This document shows, in pieces, positions 34,601 to 42,677 of a stretch of 46,979 bases of DNA; position 1 is the stretch's first letter; every line of letters starts with the position of its first letter. Below the pieces are notes generated by a model. It searched no databases and was not told the DNA's origin. It saw only the letters and a list, made by a program, of their open reading frames with translations. This stretch comes from Nitrososphaerota archaeon (GTDB lineage Archaea; Thermoproteota; Nitrososphaeria; Nitrososphaerales; JAPUIC01). Where the stretch lies: NCBI GenBank assembly GCA_027297425.1, contig JAPUIC010000121.1, forward strand, positions 1-46,979. The letters run 5' to 3'. Position numbers and translations under genes: made by a program.

Positions 34601-35453
34601 CATTGTCAAAGTAGGTCGTCACGTGATATTGTAGAAGGTCAACCAAATCCTGAACTATGAGTGGCGGCGTACCAGATTCCTTACTCTCCTTTACCCTTTG
34701 ATTAACTCTAAGGATATCAACGATCTTGTGCGTCAGATCATCTTCTGATCGTATTCCAGATTCTAGAGTGATAGATGGCCTTACACCGAGAGGAGGGACG
34801 GGTAGTACCTGCAGAATGAACCACTCTGGGCGAGTTGCTTTGAAATCATAACTCAGGAGTAAGAGATCATCATCGATCATCTTTTCTAATCTCTCTCTTA
34901 TCGCGATTGGGAGTAACCGGGTAGCTCCTCCCCCCTCAGTCACCTCATGGAAGATAGTTGATTTCGTAAATTCGATCTCATACTGCTGTTTTCCACAATG
35001 GGGACATATCTTGACCTTCTTCGCTTTTACATATATCTCCTTAGCCATCATCGGCATTAGACTAGGTGTAAAAGAGGTCTTGTTTTTCATCTGCTCCTGG
35101 AATTCCAATAATTCTGATGGGGTTAGCTTGATCCTGCCACAGCTTCTGCAAATAGAGACAAGTAGTTTATGTAAATCATCTACGAAAGCAACGTGAATAA
35201 CAGGTTCTGCAAGCTCCACATGTCCAAAATGGCCGGGGCATCGAACTGCAGTATTACCGCATGTCCCGCATTTCTGGCCCGGTTCGATAGTTCCTAGCCG
35301 GTAATCCATTAGCCCTCCCTGAACTGGCATTCCATCTTCATCGTATGTTTCAGGAGCAGTTATCTCGGTCACGGAGTATCGTCTTATATCGTTAGGAGAA
35401 AGTAGAGCGAAGTTAATGCCCCCAACTGTTTTTACGGTTTCTTCTACTATCAT
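31668..35453 (-). CDS. rpoA: RNA polymerase subunit A, unsplit (A'+A'')
   Basis: This is the largest polymerase subunit. It carries the catalytic magnesium-binding NADFDGDEMNLH near residue 465. The N-terminal zinc site is CGTCGNTAVRCPGHFGHVE, and a second CxxC lies near 105 and 148. At 1261 residues it contains both parts that are separate genes (A' and A'') in most archaea: the A'' part, with MTLRTFHFAGVAERDVTLG and the jaw, follows the bridge region without a stop. The bridge helix lies near GREGLVDTAVRTQQSGY. An unsplit subunit occurs in Thaumarchaeota, Aigarchaeota and a few other lineages. It is 10 bases downstream of rpoB. Confidence 0.97.
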   Translation of the reverse strand: MIVEETVKTVGGINFALLSPNDIRRYSVTEITAPETYDEDGMPVQGGLMDYRLGTIEPGQKCGTCGNTAVRCPGHFGHVELAEPVIHVAFVDDLHKLLVSICRSCGRIKLTPSELLEFQEQMKNKTSFTPSLMPMMAKEIYVKAKKVKICPHCGKQQYEIEFTKSTIFHEVTEGGGATRLLPIAIRERLEKMIDDDLLLLSYDFKATRPEWFILQVLPVPPLGVRPSITLESGIRSEDDLTHKIVDILRVNQRVKESKESGTPPLIVQDLVDLLQYHVTTYFDNEVSGIPQAHHRSGRPLKTISQRLKGKEGRFRGSLSGKRVDFSSRTVISPDPCLDISEVGIPFEVAKKLTIPEKVSPWNIDFLKELVMTGPEGHPGANYVIRPDGVKIRLDYVTDREIIRDTLASGFIVERHLVDKDIAIFNRQPSLHRMSVMAHFIRVLPCRTFRLHPAVCPPYNADFDGDEMNLHIPQSEEARSEAAMLMKVHDQLISPRYGGPIIGAIREFLTAAYLLTNGKSPLTREDFTKLAYAGGYSGPLPSPADSKKSLYDGKQLFSLFLPKDFNYVMASKWGRGLKGTPKNDVVIKNGQLLSGVIDRAAIGAEEPDSILHRIAIDYGPDEARKFLNSICSLLKEYLSFCGFTYGYNELTLAGTAKEDIESLLADTYEEVRGLNSQYKKKTLQLTRGMSPEEALEFYTIRELAKARDGAGKVADTTFPLDNAGVVMARTGARGSSLNIGQMTAALGQQSVRGRRIHNGYQSRALPHFQPGDQSPDASGFVKSNYREGLDPIEFFFHAMGGREGLVDTAVRTQQSGYMQRRLVNALEHIKVEYDLTARDPHGNIMEFTYGEDGVDPAKSDHGRAVNVERLIETEALTFKKGKSSEKEILSILRKYERNLNPRIVSDLRDSLKSNPISGEHFNSVCKKAVDLLKKATVEPGEASGIVAAQSIGEPGTQMTLRTFHFAGVAERDVTLGLPRLIELVDARKIPSKPSMEVYLDKESRSSNEKALKVARSILFTKASDLLDSCTIDYTGKVKLVLNDSLLKDRDCDIDMVAEGVAGAKKKVEIGRDRKSVTVSVENANIQSLFVLRNKLLNTKVKGIPGITRVTVVKPKDEWLIHTSGSSLSKVFKVEGVDTTRTTTNNIHEINTTLGIEAARTALVKELMGTLEEQGLEVDIRHIYLVADLMTSKGYLQSIGRHGIAGTKSSVLARAAFEITVPTIADAAVKGEHEGLKGVTENVIVGLPIPLGTGMIDVFMRGK

Positions 35454-35463
35454 GATAAGTACC

Positions 35464-38400
35464 CTAAACTTTATCCTTAACTACCACTCGTGGTGCGATA
35501 CCTAGACTCATCATTTCCTGAAGAAGTAACTTAAAGGCGTATGCCACTACTACGGTTGAAATCTTCGACGCATCGCCGTCTATTCTGCAAATATACTTAT
35601 GCTGTATCGAGTCATAATAAGCAATCAGCCCACACTTTTCACAAATGTGCACCTCGGTTTTGTCCGCTTCATCTAGAAGTCTATCTTTTAAGACCATAGA
35701 TGCACCATAGGCTATTAGACAGTCTCGTTCCATTTCACCAAATCTCAATCCGCCTCCTCTAGCCCTTCCTTCTGTGGGCTGTTTAGTGAGCATCTGTACT
35801 TGGCCACGGGCACGAGCATGCATCTTATCAGCAACCATATGATGTAGTTTCTGGTAATATACCACGCCAATGAAAATATCCACCGGGTACTTTTTACCTG
35901 TCTTGCCATCGTACATTATTTCTCTCCCAGTTGGTGAGAGACCTCGCTCTTTCAGAATATTTTCCAGCTGCTCAACCTTCTCACCCCTAAACGCAGTTCC
36001 ATCAACGGGCGTTCCCCGAAAAGCAGCTGCTTTGCCCGCGATAGATTCCAAGAACTGACCTACTGTCATTCTTGAAGGAAAAGCGTGAGGATTTATGATA
36101 ACATCAGGTATAATCCCGCTCTCAGTGTAGGGCATATCCTCTTGCTTGACGGTTAGGCCAACGATGCCTTTCTGACCATGGCGAGATGCAAATTTGTCCC
36201 CGATTTCAGGGATTCTCATATCACGGACCTTAACCTTGAAAGTCTTGCCTCCTTCGGTATTTTCGGTAAAGAACACCTCATCAACAGTGCCTGACTCATT
36301 AGGTCTTATGGCCATTGAGGTATCTCTCCTAAATGGGCCTTTAACCTCAAACTCTCGATATTCCTCCATGAATCTTGGAGGGCTAGTTCTGCCAATGACC
36401 ATATCGCCACCAGTTACTACAGCCTCACTCATCGTTATACCATCACCTTCCAAGAGTCTGTAATACTTCTCACCTCGATAACCTCGGATATTTGAATCAG
36501 GGGATGGAATAACAAACTCATCTTTCATTCCGCCTAAGTATTGTTTTGCCTGAGCTTCATAAATTCTATAGAAGAAAGATCTAGCAAACCCGCGTTCAAT
36601 GGCGGACTGGCTCATTATGATAGCGTCTTCTATGTTATAAGCCTCATGAGATAGCACAGCCACCACCGCGTTCTGACCATTAGGCCGATCTATGAGATTC
36701 AGCAGCGAAGTTGTCTTTGTATTAACTAGTCCTCGCTGAGGATATACTAGTAAGTGTTCTCGGGCATGTGTAGATAAGGGGAACATGGCTGTTGAAAAGC
36801 CGAGCGATTGTTTTGCCATAGCAGATTCATAGGTATTCCTTGGACTCTGATTATGCTCTGGAAACGGGATTACTGAAGCTGCAACCCCCAGCATAGATGC
36901 CGGAAATGGTTCCAAGTGAGTATGCGCCTTCTTCAGCCGGGCAGTATCTATACTGACAAAGCAATTTTCCTCTTCATTAGCATCTATGAACTCAATAATT
37001 CCCATCTGGACCAGATCCTTCCAAGATATTTCACGTCGATCGAGTTTGGAAAGAAGGTCTTCCGTCAGAAGGGACTTGCCATCTTCAACTATTATCAGTG
37101 GTCGAATAACTCGCCCTGAACTGGTTCCAACATAAACTCGGGTTACAGCTTTGCTTCCTTCTGGTATGTAGACACACACACTTGCGTCAGGACTAATCAT
37201 TCCCTGTCTTCGCTGACTTCGGAATCCCTGCGCTAGTTTATTCACATCGTCAGAGAAGCCAATAAATCTGCCGTCTACGAATACTCTTGCACCTTTCTTT
37301 ACTTCCTCCTCAGACTCCCAGATCAGCGAGACGCCTAACTCGATGAGAGTATTGATTACCTCACCTTGGGGCACATTTACCGAGATTAAAGCTGAGAGAG
37401 CCAGGTTTTTCACTAGACCACAGTTAGATCCTTCGGGGGTCTCATTCGGACAGATCCGACCCCAGTGGGTAGGGTGGAGATCTCTTGCTTCAAAGTTAGG
37501 CTGACTTCTACTTAGTGGCGACTGTATCCTTCGGAGATGACTTAGGATAGATAGATAGTTAATACGGTCGAGAAGTTGAGTAACACCTACTTTACCTCGC
37601 CCCCAGTTTCCGGTAGCGATAGAATTATTGATCTTATCAGTTATGATTCCAGGACGGATCGCCGGTATTACTACATTAATCCCCCTCTTATTCCCACTCC
37701 TTTCCAATTGATACTTTATGTCTCGTGTAAGATTCCTAAAAGCAGTCCTGAACAGATCGGCCACCATCTGACCAGCAAATTTGATGACCTTGTTTCCGTA
37801 ATGGTCCTTGTCATCAACCTTTACCCAACCGAGTTTAAGTTCTAGGACTTTACAAATCGCTTCTCCAATGAATGCTGCTTTATCCCTTCTGTCCAATATA
37901 GTCTTACCCAAGTGGGGGAGGAGTCCCCAATCTAAGAGGGATTCAGCTTTCCTTATTCTAAACTCATCAAGCATTCCATGAGCGACCCGGTTGCCAATAT
38001 ATGTCAGAGCGTCCTTCTGAGTCGGCGCTTCTAGAGCCTTATCGAAGGAAACGTCAAGTAAATCCTGAATCTCAGGAGTGTATGATACTAGATCGGCCAT
38101 TTCCTTATCAGATTCTATCCCCAAGGCTCTCAAGATTGTCACAAAGGGCAGTTCTACTGGAGAACTCGGGACTTTAACACTAATCGAACCGTCTTGTTTG
38201 AGAGTTATCTCAAGTTTTGACCGGTACCCAACAATTGAGGAGTATATTTTGGCCTTGTAGTTCTTCGTAACGCCGGCCTTTTCTACGTCAACCAGGACTC
38301 GGTTTGCCGAGAGATCCTCCAGCCCTATGATTACCCGTTCAGAACCGTTGATAATGAAGTAACCTCCGGGGTCTTGCGGATCTTCGCCCATCTGAATCAG

Positions 38401-38814
38401 TTCCTCTGGACTTTTTCCCCGTAAGGGACATAACCGAGACTTTACCATTACAGGAAGGTTGCCAAGATGAATACTTTGGTGAGCATCCCTGATGATACCT
38501 CCCTCTTCGATTTGCATTTCAACATAGATTGGAACTGAATAGGTGACATTGCGTAAGCGTGCTTCAAGAGGTAGCTCATAACTCAAAGAGCCATCGATCT
38601 CTACAACCTGTGGCCTCCCTAAGGCCAGCTTCCCAAATTTAATCTTGTAAGGAGTGGTGGGAGTTTCAATTTCAATACCACCGACTTCATCGACTATGCT
38701 CTGAAGGCCTTTTTCAATAAACTCATCATATGAATTGAGGTGTTGGCGAGCTATGCCTTCCCTTTGAAGGATATCTCTAAGTATAATCCATGAATTATCC
38801 AGTTTCATAGCCAT
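35464..38814 (-). CDS. rpoB: RNA polymerase subunit B, unsplit
   Basis: This is the second-largest polymerase subunit, forming the lobe, fork and wall of the active site. The 1116 residues carry it as one chain (not split into B' and B''). Landmarks include LHPTHWGRICPNETPEGSNCGLVKN near 455-480 (fork), IGDKFASRHGQKGIVG near 875, PHAFPSRMTVGQ just after, and GGLRFGEMERDCL near 1025. The C-terminal zinc site is CEKCGLIAYYD followed by YICRIDGD. It lies between rpoH and rpoA with gaps of 6 and 10 bases, so all three are co-transcribed. Confidence 0.97.
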   Translation of the reverse strand: MAMKLDNSWIILRDILQREGIARQHLNSYDEFIEKGLQSIVDEVGGIEIETPTTPYKIKFGKLALGRPQVVEIDGSLSYELPLEARLRNVTYSVPIYVEMQIEEGGIIRDAHQSIHLGNLPVMVKSRLCPLRGKSPEELIQMGEDPQDPGGYFIINGSERVIIGLEDLSANRVLVDVEKAGVTKNYKAKIYSSIVGYRSKLEITLKQDGSISVKVPSSPVELPFVTILRALGIESDKEMADLVSYTPEIQDLLDVSFDKALEAPTQKDALTYIGNRVAHGMLDEFRIRKAESLLDWGLLPHLGKTILDRRDKAAFIGEAICKVLELKLGWVKVDDKDHYGNKVIKFAGQMVADLFRTAFRNLTRDIKYQLERSGNKRGINVVIPAIRPGIITDKINNSIATGNWGRGKVGVTQLLDRINYLSILSHLRRIQSPLSRSQPNFEARDLHPTHWGRICPNETPEGSNCGLVKNLALSALISVNVPQGEVINTLIELGVSLIWESEEEVKKGARVFVDGRFIGFSDDVNKLAQGFRSQRRQGMISPDASVCVYIPEGSKAVTRVYVGTSSGRVIRPLIIVEDGKSLLTEDLLSKLDRREISWKDLVQMGIIEFIDANEEENCFVSIDTARLKKAHTHLEPFPASMLGVAASVIPFPEHNQSPRNTYESAMAKQSLGFSTAMFPLSTHAREHLLVYPQRGLVNTKTTSLLNLIDRPNGQNAVVAVLSHEAYNIEDAIIMSQSAIERGFARSFFYRIYEAQAKQYLGGMKDEFVIPSPDSNIRGYRGEKYYRLLEGDGITMSEAVVTGGDMVIGRTSPPRFMEEYREFEVKGPFRRDTSMAIRPNESGTVDEVFFTENTEGGKTFKVKVRDMRIPEIGDKFASRHGQKGIVGLTVKQEDMPYTESGIIPDVIINPHAFPSRMTVGQFLESIAGKAAAFRGTPVDGTAFRGEKVEQLENILKERGLSPTGREIMYDGKTGKKYPVDIFIGVVYYQKLHHMVADKMHARARGQVQMLTKQPTEGRARGGGLRFGEMERDCLIAYGASMVLKDRLLDEADKTEVHICEKCGLIAYYDSIQHKYICRIDGDASKISTVVVAYAFKLLLQEMMSLGIAPRVVVKDKV

Positions 38815-38820
38815 TTCAAC

Positions 38821-39111
38821 CTACGCCTCTACTACGTAACGGTAGTATCGAGCCTCCCCTGCAGTCTCACTTTTTCTGGTGATCCGAATCAAATCGCCCG
38901 GCTGGGCAGAAATAGATCTCATAACGGGATCGCTTGACGATATGAAAGGCATCTGCTCAGGTCTCGCATTATAGCTTGCCATTATCTCGTCGGCTTCGCT
39001 CTTCCCCAAAATCTCATGATGAGGGACAAAAAAATGTGTCATTGGCTCAAAGGACTCCTTGTCCTCTATCTCCTTATCTTTTTTAACAACTTTAGCACGA
39101 AGCTTGGGCAT
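38821..39111 (-). CDS. rpoH: RNA polymerase subunit H
   Basis: This small archaeal subunit is the homologue of the C-terminal domain of eukaryotic Rpb5. The core shows FVPHHEILGKSEADEI and PFISSSDPVMRSI, with PGDLIRITRKSETAGEARYYR at the end, the classical end-game motif of RpoH. It has 96 residues, about 15-20 more than usual because of a lysine- and glutamate-rich N-terminus. It is the first gene of the polymerase operon, and the ATG is 6 bases before the 5' end of rpoB in transcription order. Confidence 0.95.
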   Translation of the reverse strand: MPKLRAKVVKKDKEIEDKESFEPMTHFFVPHHEILGKSEADEIMASYNARPEQMPFISSSDPVMRSISAQPGDLIRITRKSETAGEARYYRYVVEA

Positions 39112-39240
39112 GGGTAAGCGCGAAAACTAGATATTTCAATTTTTATCTGTATTTAACCTTATCTTACAATTGTTTGATTAGATATATTCCCTGAAGTAGG
39201 CATCAGAAATTAATATGGCTACTATCTGGAACATGACCGC

Positions 39241-39350
39241 GGGCCTGTAGCTCAGCTAGGTAGAGCATTGGGCTTTTATCGGATAGGAGGCCACCCAATT
39301 GTAGGGTAGGGGTCCCGGGTCCGAATAACTAGGAAATCCCGGCAGGCCCG
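39241..39350 (+). tRNA. tRNA-Lys(UUU) with three inferred introns
   Basis: The acceptor stem is GGGCCTG (39241-39247) with CAGGCCC (39343-39349) and discriminator G39350. The D-arm is at 39250-39266 and the anticodon TTT at 39275-39277, with stem TTGGG/CCCAA. A 14-nt canonical intron lies at 37/38 (39279-39292). The variable region between 39299 and 39314 is 16 nt and the T-loop 18 nt; each has about 11 nt too many, best read as short introns (the T-loop one about 39327-39337). The 74-nt product has T-stem CCGGG/CCCGG but C at position 55, normally U, so this loop deserves care. A TATA-like TTAATAT lies about 28 bases upstream. Confidence 0.82.
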
Positions 39351-39371
39351 CTTATAGTACATCGGGCACAA

Positions 39372-40295
39372 TTAGTATACTGAGGTCAACCAATTGCGAT
39401 ATCGCTTCTCCTCTCCGTTGACCGCATTCATAAATGATTTTTTTAGGCTAGAAGTAACCTTTCCAACTGAACCCTTACCTATCTGTATATTATCAACTCC
39501 TAAGATTGGAGTTACCTCGGCAGCTGTACCAGTTAGGAAGGCTTCATCACAGTTGTATAGGTCTAGCCTTGAGACTGAGCTCTCTTTAACATCAATCCCA
39601 TTATCACGTGCCAGAGTAATTACGGTATCCCGAGTTACCCCTTCCAGGATAGAGCTACTAATGGAAGGAGTAAATAAATTGCCGTTCTTGACCAAGAATA
39701 TGTTTTCTCCGGTCCCTTCGCTAACGTATCCATTTCTATCAAGCAGGATCGCTTCATCGTAACCGTTATTTTGGGCCTCCATCTTAGCAACTGCGGAATT
39801 CAGGTAATTTCCAGTTGCCTTGACCGAAGGCGGAAGCGAATTTTCAGATATTCGTCTCCAAGACGATATGCATACCTTAACACCGTCCTTATCAAAGTAG
39901 GCTTGAAGTGGGAAAGCCGCTATGGCTAGTCGAATAGGATGATTCTTATAATTAAGACCAAAACCTCCATCGCCTACGAAGATTAATGGCCTGATGTATG
40001 CGCTCTTGTGTATCTCGTTCTTCCGAAGAACTTCGATGACTATATTGCAAAGCTCCTTAACAGAGTACTTTACGTTTAGATGGTATACTCTTCCTGATCG
40101 TATCATTCTTTCCATATGATCCTGTAGCCTAAAGATCATGAGACCCTTGTTCCCAGACGGATAAGCTCTGATTCCTTCGAATACACCGGTACCGTAATGG
40201 AGAGCATGAGTGAGGACATGAACCTTTGCCTCCTTCCAAGGGATCAATTCCCCATCCATCCAAATGTACCGGGCCAGTGGCCTGCTCATAATCAC
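39372..40295 (-). CDS. ilvE: branched-chain amino acid aminotransferase
   Basis: This fold-type IV PLP enzyme transfers amino groups in the last step of valine, leucine and isoleucine synthesis. In 307 residues, the start YIWMDGELIPWKEAKVHVLTHALHYG and VFEGIRAY are typical. The PLP lysine lies in SVKATGNYLN near residue 158, and EGTGENIFLVKNG and TGTAAEVTPI are the cofactor-phosphate region. D-amino acid transaminase and aminodeoxychorismate lyase share the fold, but the length and motifs favour IlvE. The start is ATG at 40295. It lies between two interrupted tRNA genes on the other strand. Confidence 0.93.
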   Translation of the reverse strand: MIMSRPLARYIWMDGELIPWKEAKVHVLTHALHYGTGVFEGIRAYPSGNKGLMIFRLQDHMERMIRSGRVYHLNVKYSVKELCNIVIEVLRKNEIHKSAYIRPLIFVGDGGFGLNYKNHPIRLAIAAFPLQAYFDKDGVKVCISSWRRISENSLPPSVKATGNYLNSAVAKMEAQNNGYDEAILLDRNGYVSEGTGENIFLVKNGNLFTPSISSSILEGVTRDTVITLARDNGIDVKESSVSRLDLYNCDEAFLTGTAAEVTPILGVDNIQIGKGSVGKVTSSLKKSFMNAVNGEEKRYRNWLTSVY

Positions 40296-40381
40296 GCTCG
40301 ATAAGTCACGGAGTTAATAAAATATATCCAACATATGGAGCGAAAGGTTTAATCCTTTCTCTAGGGAGCCGGGTGTTACAC

Positions 40382-40516
40382 GCCCTGGTAGTATAGAGGG
40401 GCTTGCTTCAAGCCGGTCCCATAAATTTCGGTCCAGTATGGGGCGCTGTCACCGCTTCGACCCGGGTTCGAATCCCGGCCAAAGGGTCTACGGATAGTAT
40501 ACCCTGCCGATGGGCG
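40382..40516 (+). tRNA. tRNA-Asp(GUC) with introns in D-loop and acceptor stem
   Basis: The anticodon GTC (40448-40450) lies in loop CTGTCAC, and the T-arm is CCGGG TTCGAAT CCCGG (40462-40478). The 5' acceptor strand is GCCCTGG (40382-40388). Its partner is interrupted: CCA (40479-40481), then 30 nt (40482-40511), then GGGC (40512-40515) and discriminator G40516, as expected for Asp. The 30-nt insert holds the hairpin AGGGT/ACCCT. A second insert of about 32 nt (40400-40431) sits in the D-loop, with hairpin GGCTT/AAGCC. Removing both gives a 73-nt cloverleaf. The genomic sequence right after the T-arm cannot close the acceptor stem without this splice. Confidence 0.85.
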
Positions 40517-40558
40517 CTTTAACTCGGGTCATAGCTGGAGCACACAGGGCTGCTTTGC

Positions 40559-41755
40559 CTAACCGCCTAGGCATCCACGGATGTTGTTCATGGCGGTTTC
40601 TATAATAGTGGGACTAGTAGCGAAGGAGATCCTGACGAATCCCTCTCCGTGGCTACCGAAGCCAGAACCAGGAGTCGTAACCACCTTTCCTTCTCTCACA
40701 AAGAATTCAGCCGCTTCTTCCGAACTCATACCCATCTCTCTTATGTCCAGAAAGCAATAGAATGTACCTATTGGCTTTACGGCAAGACTGACCTTTGGGA
40801 TCTCGTCTATAGCTCTAACAATTCTGTTTCTATTCGCATCATATTCTTGTTGCCAATCGCGTAGAAAATCGTGTGGTCCATTGAGAGCAGCTACTGCGGC
40901 TTTTTGGGCAACAGAGTTAGCGCATATGTTTATGGCGTGATGAACCTTCAAGAAGTTCGTCATAAAATTTCTATTGGCGACCGCATAACCTATCCTGAGA
41001 CCAGTCATAGAATACGTCTTAGAGAGGCTGTTTAGAGTTATTGTGTTGTCTTCCATACCAGGAAGAGAACCAATACTAGTATGTTCTGCACCGTCAAATA
41101 ATATCTTCTCATATGGTTCATCAGATATTACGACGAGATTATGCTTCAATACTACTTCAGAAATCGCCTTCAGGTTCTCTCTTGATAAAACACCGCCTAT
41201 AGGATTATTTGGCGTATGAATGAAGATCGCTCTCGACTTTGGAGTTATAGCTTTTTCAATTTCGTCTGGATTTAAAGAGAGTCCATCCTTCATGATGTAG
41301 GGAACGAGCACCGGTTTGGCGCCCATTAGTATAGTATGGGCGTAATAGGGTGGATAAAATGGGGAGGGGATCAATACCTCATCTCCGGGATTGAGTAGGG
41401 TCTTTAGCGCCACGTAGAGACCGGCTTGGGCGCCACAGGTGACAAATATCTCACTATTTGGATCCGCTTCGATCTTATTTTCTTTCTTCAACTTGTCAGC
41501 TATAGCTTCTCTGAGTTCCATGATGCCTGCCTCTGGAGTATACTTAGTGAAGCTCTCTAGGGACGCTTTGGAGGCAGCAGCCAATATATGTTCAGGAGTA
41601 TCAAATCTAGGAAGGCCAACGTTCAGGTAGAGGACCTTATCCTCGTAACCTAATTCTTTAACATAATCCACAATCTTATAGAAAGGAGATTTTGGTATAG
41701 ATGAAACGTATCTTGAGATTTCCATGGTCTTTGGTTCTTCACCAGCAGAATTCAT
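40559..41755 (-). CDS. class I/II aminotransferase, aspartate-type
   Basis: This fold-type I PLP enzyme has 398 residues. The PLP lysine lies in SLSKTYSMTGLRIGY near residue 238. The pyridine-binding aspartate (SDEPYE near 200) and the arginine near the C-terminus (VRISFATS) that binds the substrate carboxylate are visible. ITPNNPIGG-type sequence (HTPNNPIGG) is also present. This pattern belongs to the aspartate/aromatic/alanine aminotransferases of archaea; the amino acid acted on cannot be told from sequence alone. The start ATG lies 113 bases from cobO in the same direction, so the two are probably independent. Confidence 0.9.
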   Translation of the reverse strand: MNSAGEEPKTMEISRYVSSIPKSPFYKIVDYVKELGYEDKVLYLNVGLPRFDTPEHILAAASKASLESFTKYTPEAGIMELREAIADKLKKENKIEADPNSEIFVTCGAQAGLYVALKTLLNPGDEVLIPSPFYPPYYAHTILMGAKPVLVPYIMKDGLSLNPDEIEKAITPKSRAIFIHTPNNPIGGVLSRENLKAISEVVLKHNLVVISDEPYEKILFDGAEHTSIGSLPGMEDNTITLNSLSKTYSMTGLRIGYAVANRNFMTNFLKVHHAINICANSVAQKAAVAALNGPHDFLRDWQQEYDANRNRIVRAIDEIPKVSLAVKPIGTFYCFLDIREMGMSSEEAAEFFVREGKVVTTPGSGFGSHGEGFVRISFATSPTIIETAMNNIRGCLGG

Positions 41756-41868
41756 AAATTATACGAGTGCAGATAATTAATCTTTGGGTTAGTCTCAGCT
41801 AATTCCTATTCAACTTTAATTCTATTCGAATAAATTTCGCTAAACATCAGTGGCTCGTGCCCCGAGGC

Positions 41869-42444
41869 TTAGAAGTCGACACCCTTTCGAGCTGACATTC
41901 CCTTCTCAAACGGATGTTTGATGGATTTCATTTCGGTAACTAGGTCAGCAACGTCGATTACTTGTTGATCTACATTGTTCCCTGTCAGAACAAGCGTGAG
42001 CTTTCTGGGCTTAGAGCGGATTAGATCCAGCACCCCCTTAACCGAGATCAATTTCATTGATGTTGCATAATTAATCTCGTCCAGAATCAGAATATCATAT
42101 TTGCCGGAAAGCATCCTATCCTTGGCCTCTCTGAGCGCTTCTTCTGCTGCTCTCTGATGCTCAGACAACGGCTTGTTATCATCGATGATCCCGACAAACC
42201 CCTTTCCCAAAGAGATAATTGAAAAGTTAGGAGCCATCTTCTTAGCACCATCAAGCTCACCGTAAAACCACGAGCCCTTGATGAACTGTAGCATCAAGAC
42301 GTTTAGGTCATATCCTAGTGCACGTACCGCTAAACCAAGGGATGCAGTTGTCTTGCCCTTACCGTTGCCAGTATATACAATCACAAGCCCCCTACTTGCT
42401 GTTCCTCTATTGTCTAACTTAGAAGCCTCTGTCTTGGACAACAT
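41869..42444 (-). CDS. cobO: cob(I)alamin adenosyltransferase, CobO/BtuR type
   Basis: This enzyme attaches the adenosyl group of ATP to cob(I)alamin or cobinamide to make coenzyme B12. The P-loop GNGKGKTTASLG lies near residues 25-36 of the 191-residue form, followed by LMLQFIKGSWFYGEL and ILDEINYA, all conserved in BtuR/CobO. It ends with SIKHPFEKGMSARKGVDF. The open frame extends 17 codons upstream to 42495, but that segment has no conserved character, so ATG at 42444 is preferred. No other cobalamin genes are in the window; it may serve scavenging as well as synthesis. Confidence 0.92.
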   Translation of the reverse strand: MLSKTEASKLDNRGTASRGLVIVYTGNGKGKTTASLGLAVRALGYDLNVLMLQFIKGSWFYGELDGAKKMAPNFSIISLGKGFVGIIDDNKPLSEHQRAAEEALREAKDRMLSGKYDILILDEINYATSMKLISVKGVLDLIRSKPRKLTLVLTGNNVDQQVIDVADLVTEMKSIKHPFEKGMSARKGVDF

Positions 42445-42636
42445 CCATAATGGATTACGTGCACATATTAGATGGTTTCGCCTCTGGGAAAGCAATAATG
42501 TTGTATTGGATATTCTTCTAGGTTGCTTAACGGGTCAGATTAAGAAGTACAAAAGATTCATCCTAAATCCATCTCCCTTACAACGAGCGGTATTGTAATC
42601 CGCAGGTGACCGAATGCTTCTGTCTGCTGTAAATAA

Positions 42637-42645
42637 CTTTATAAT
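42637..42645 (+). promoter_or_regulatory. TATA box of the nucleotidyltransferase gene
   Basis: CTTTATAAT lies 32 bases before the ATG at 42678, similar in sequence and distance to the hsp20 element. The short leader predicted from this spacing is a few bases long. No operator-like repeat is apparent. Confidence 0.45.
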
Positions 42646-42677
42646 CATTTTTCAAGATCTTTGGATATCCTAAACTA

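Noticed and set aside
39241..39350. tRNA-Lys as a degenerate pseudogene
   Set aside because: All five stems pair, the anticodon loop is correct and a TATA-like element sits at the normal distance; the extra bases are better explained as introns, as in the other three tRNAs.
40337..40360. Palindrome GAAAGG-TTTAAT-CCTTTC upstream of tRNA-Asp as an operator
   Set aside because: It surrounds a TATA-like core 30 bases before the tRNA and may be functional, but six-base arms are too short to claim a regulatory site without conservation data.
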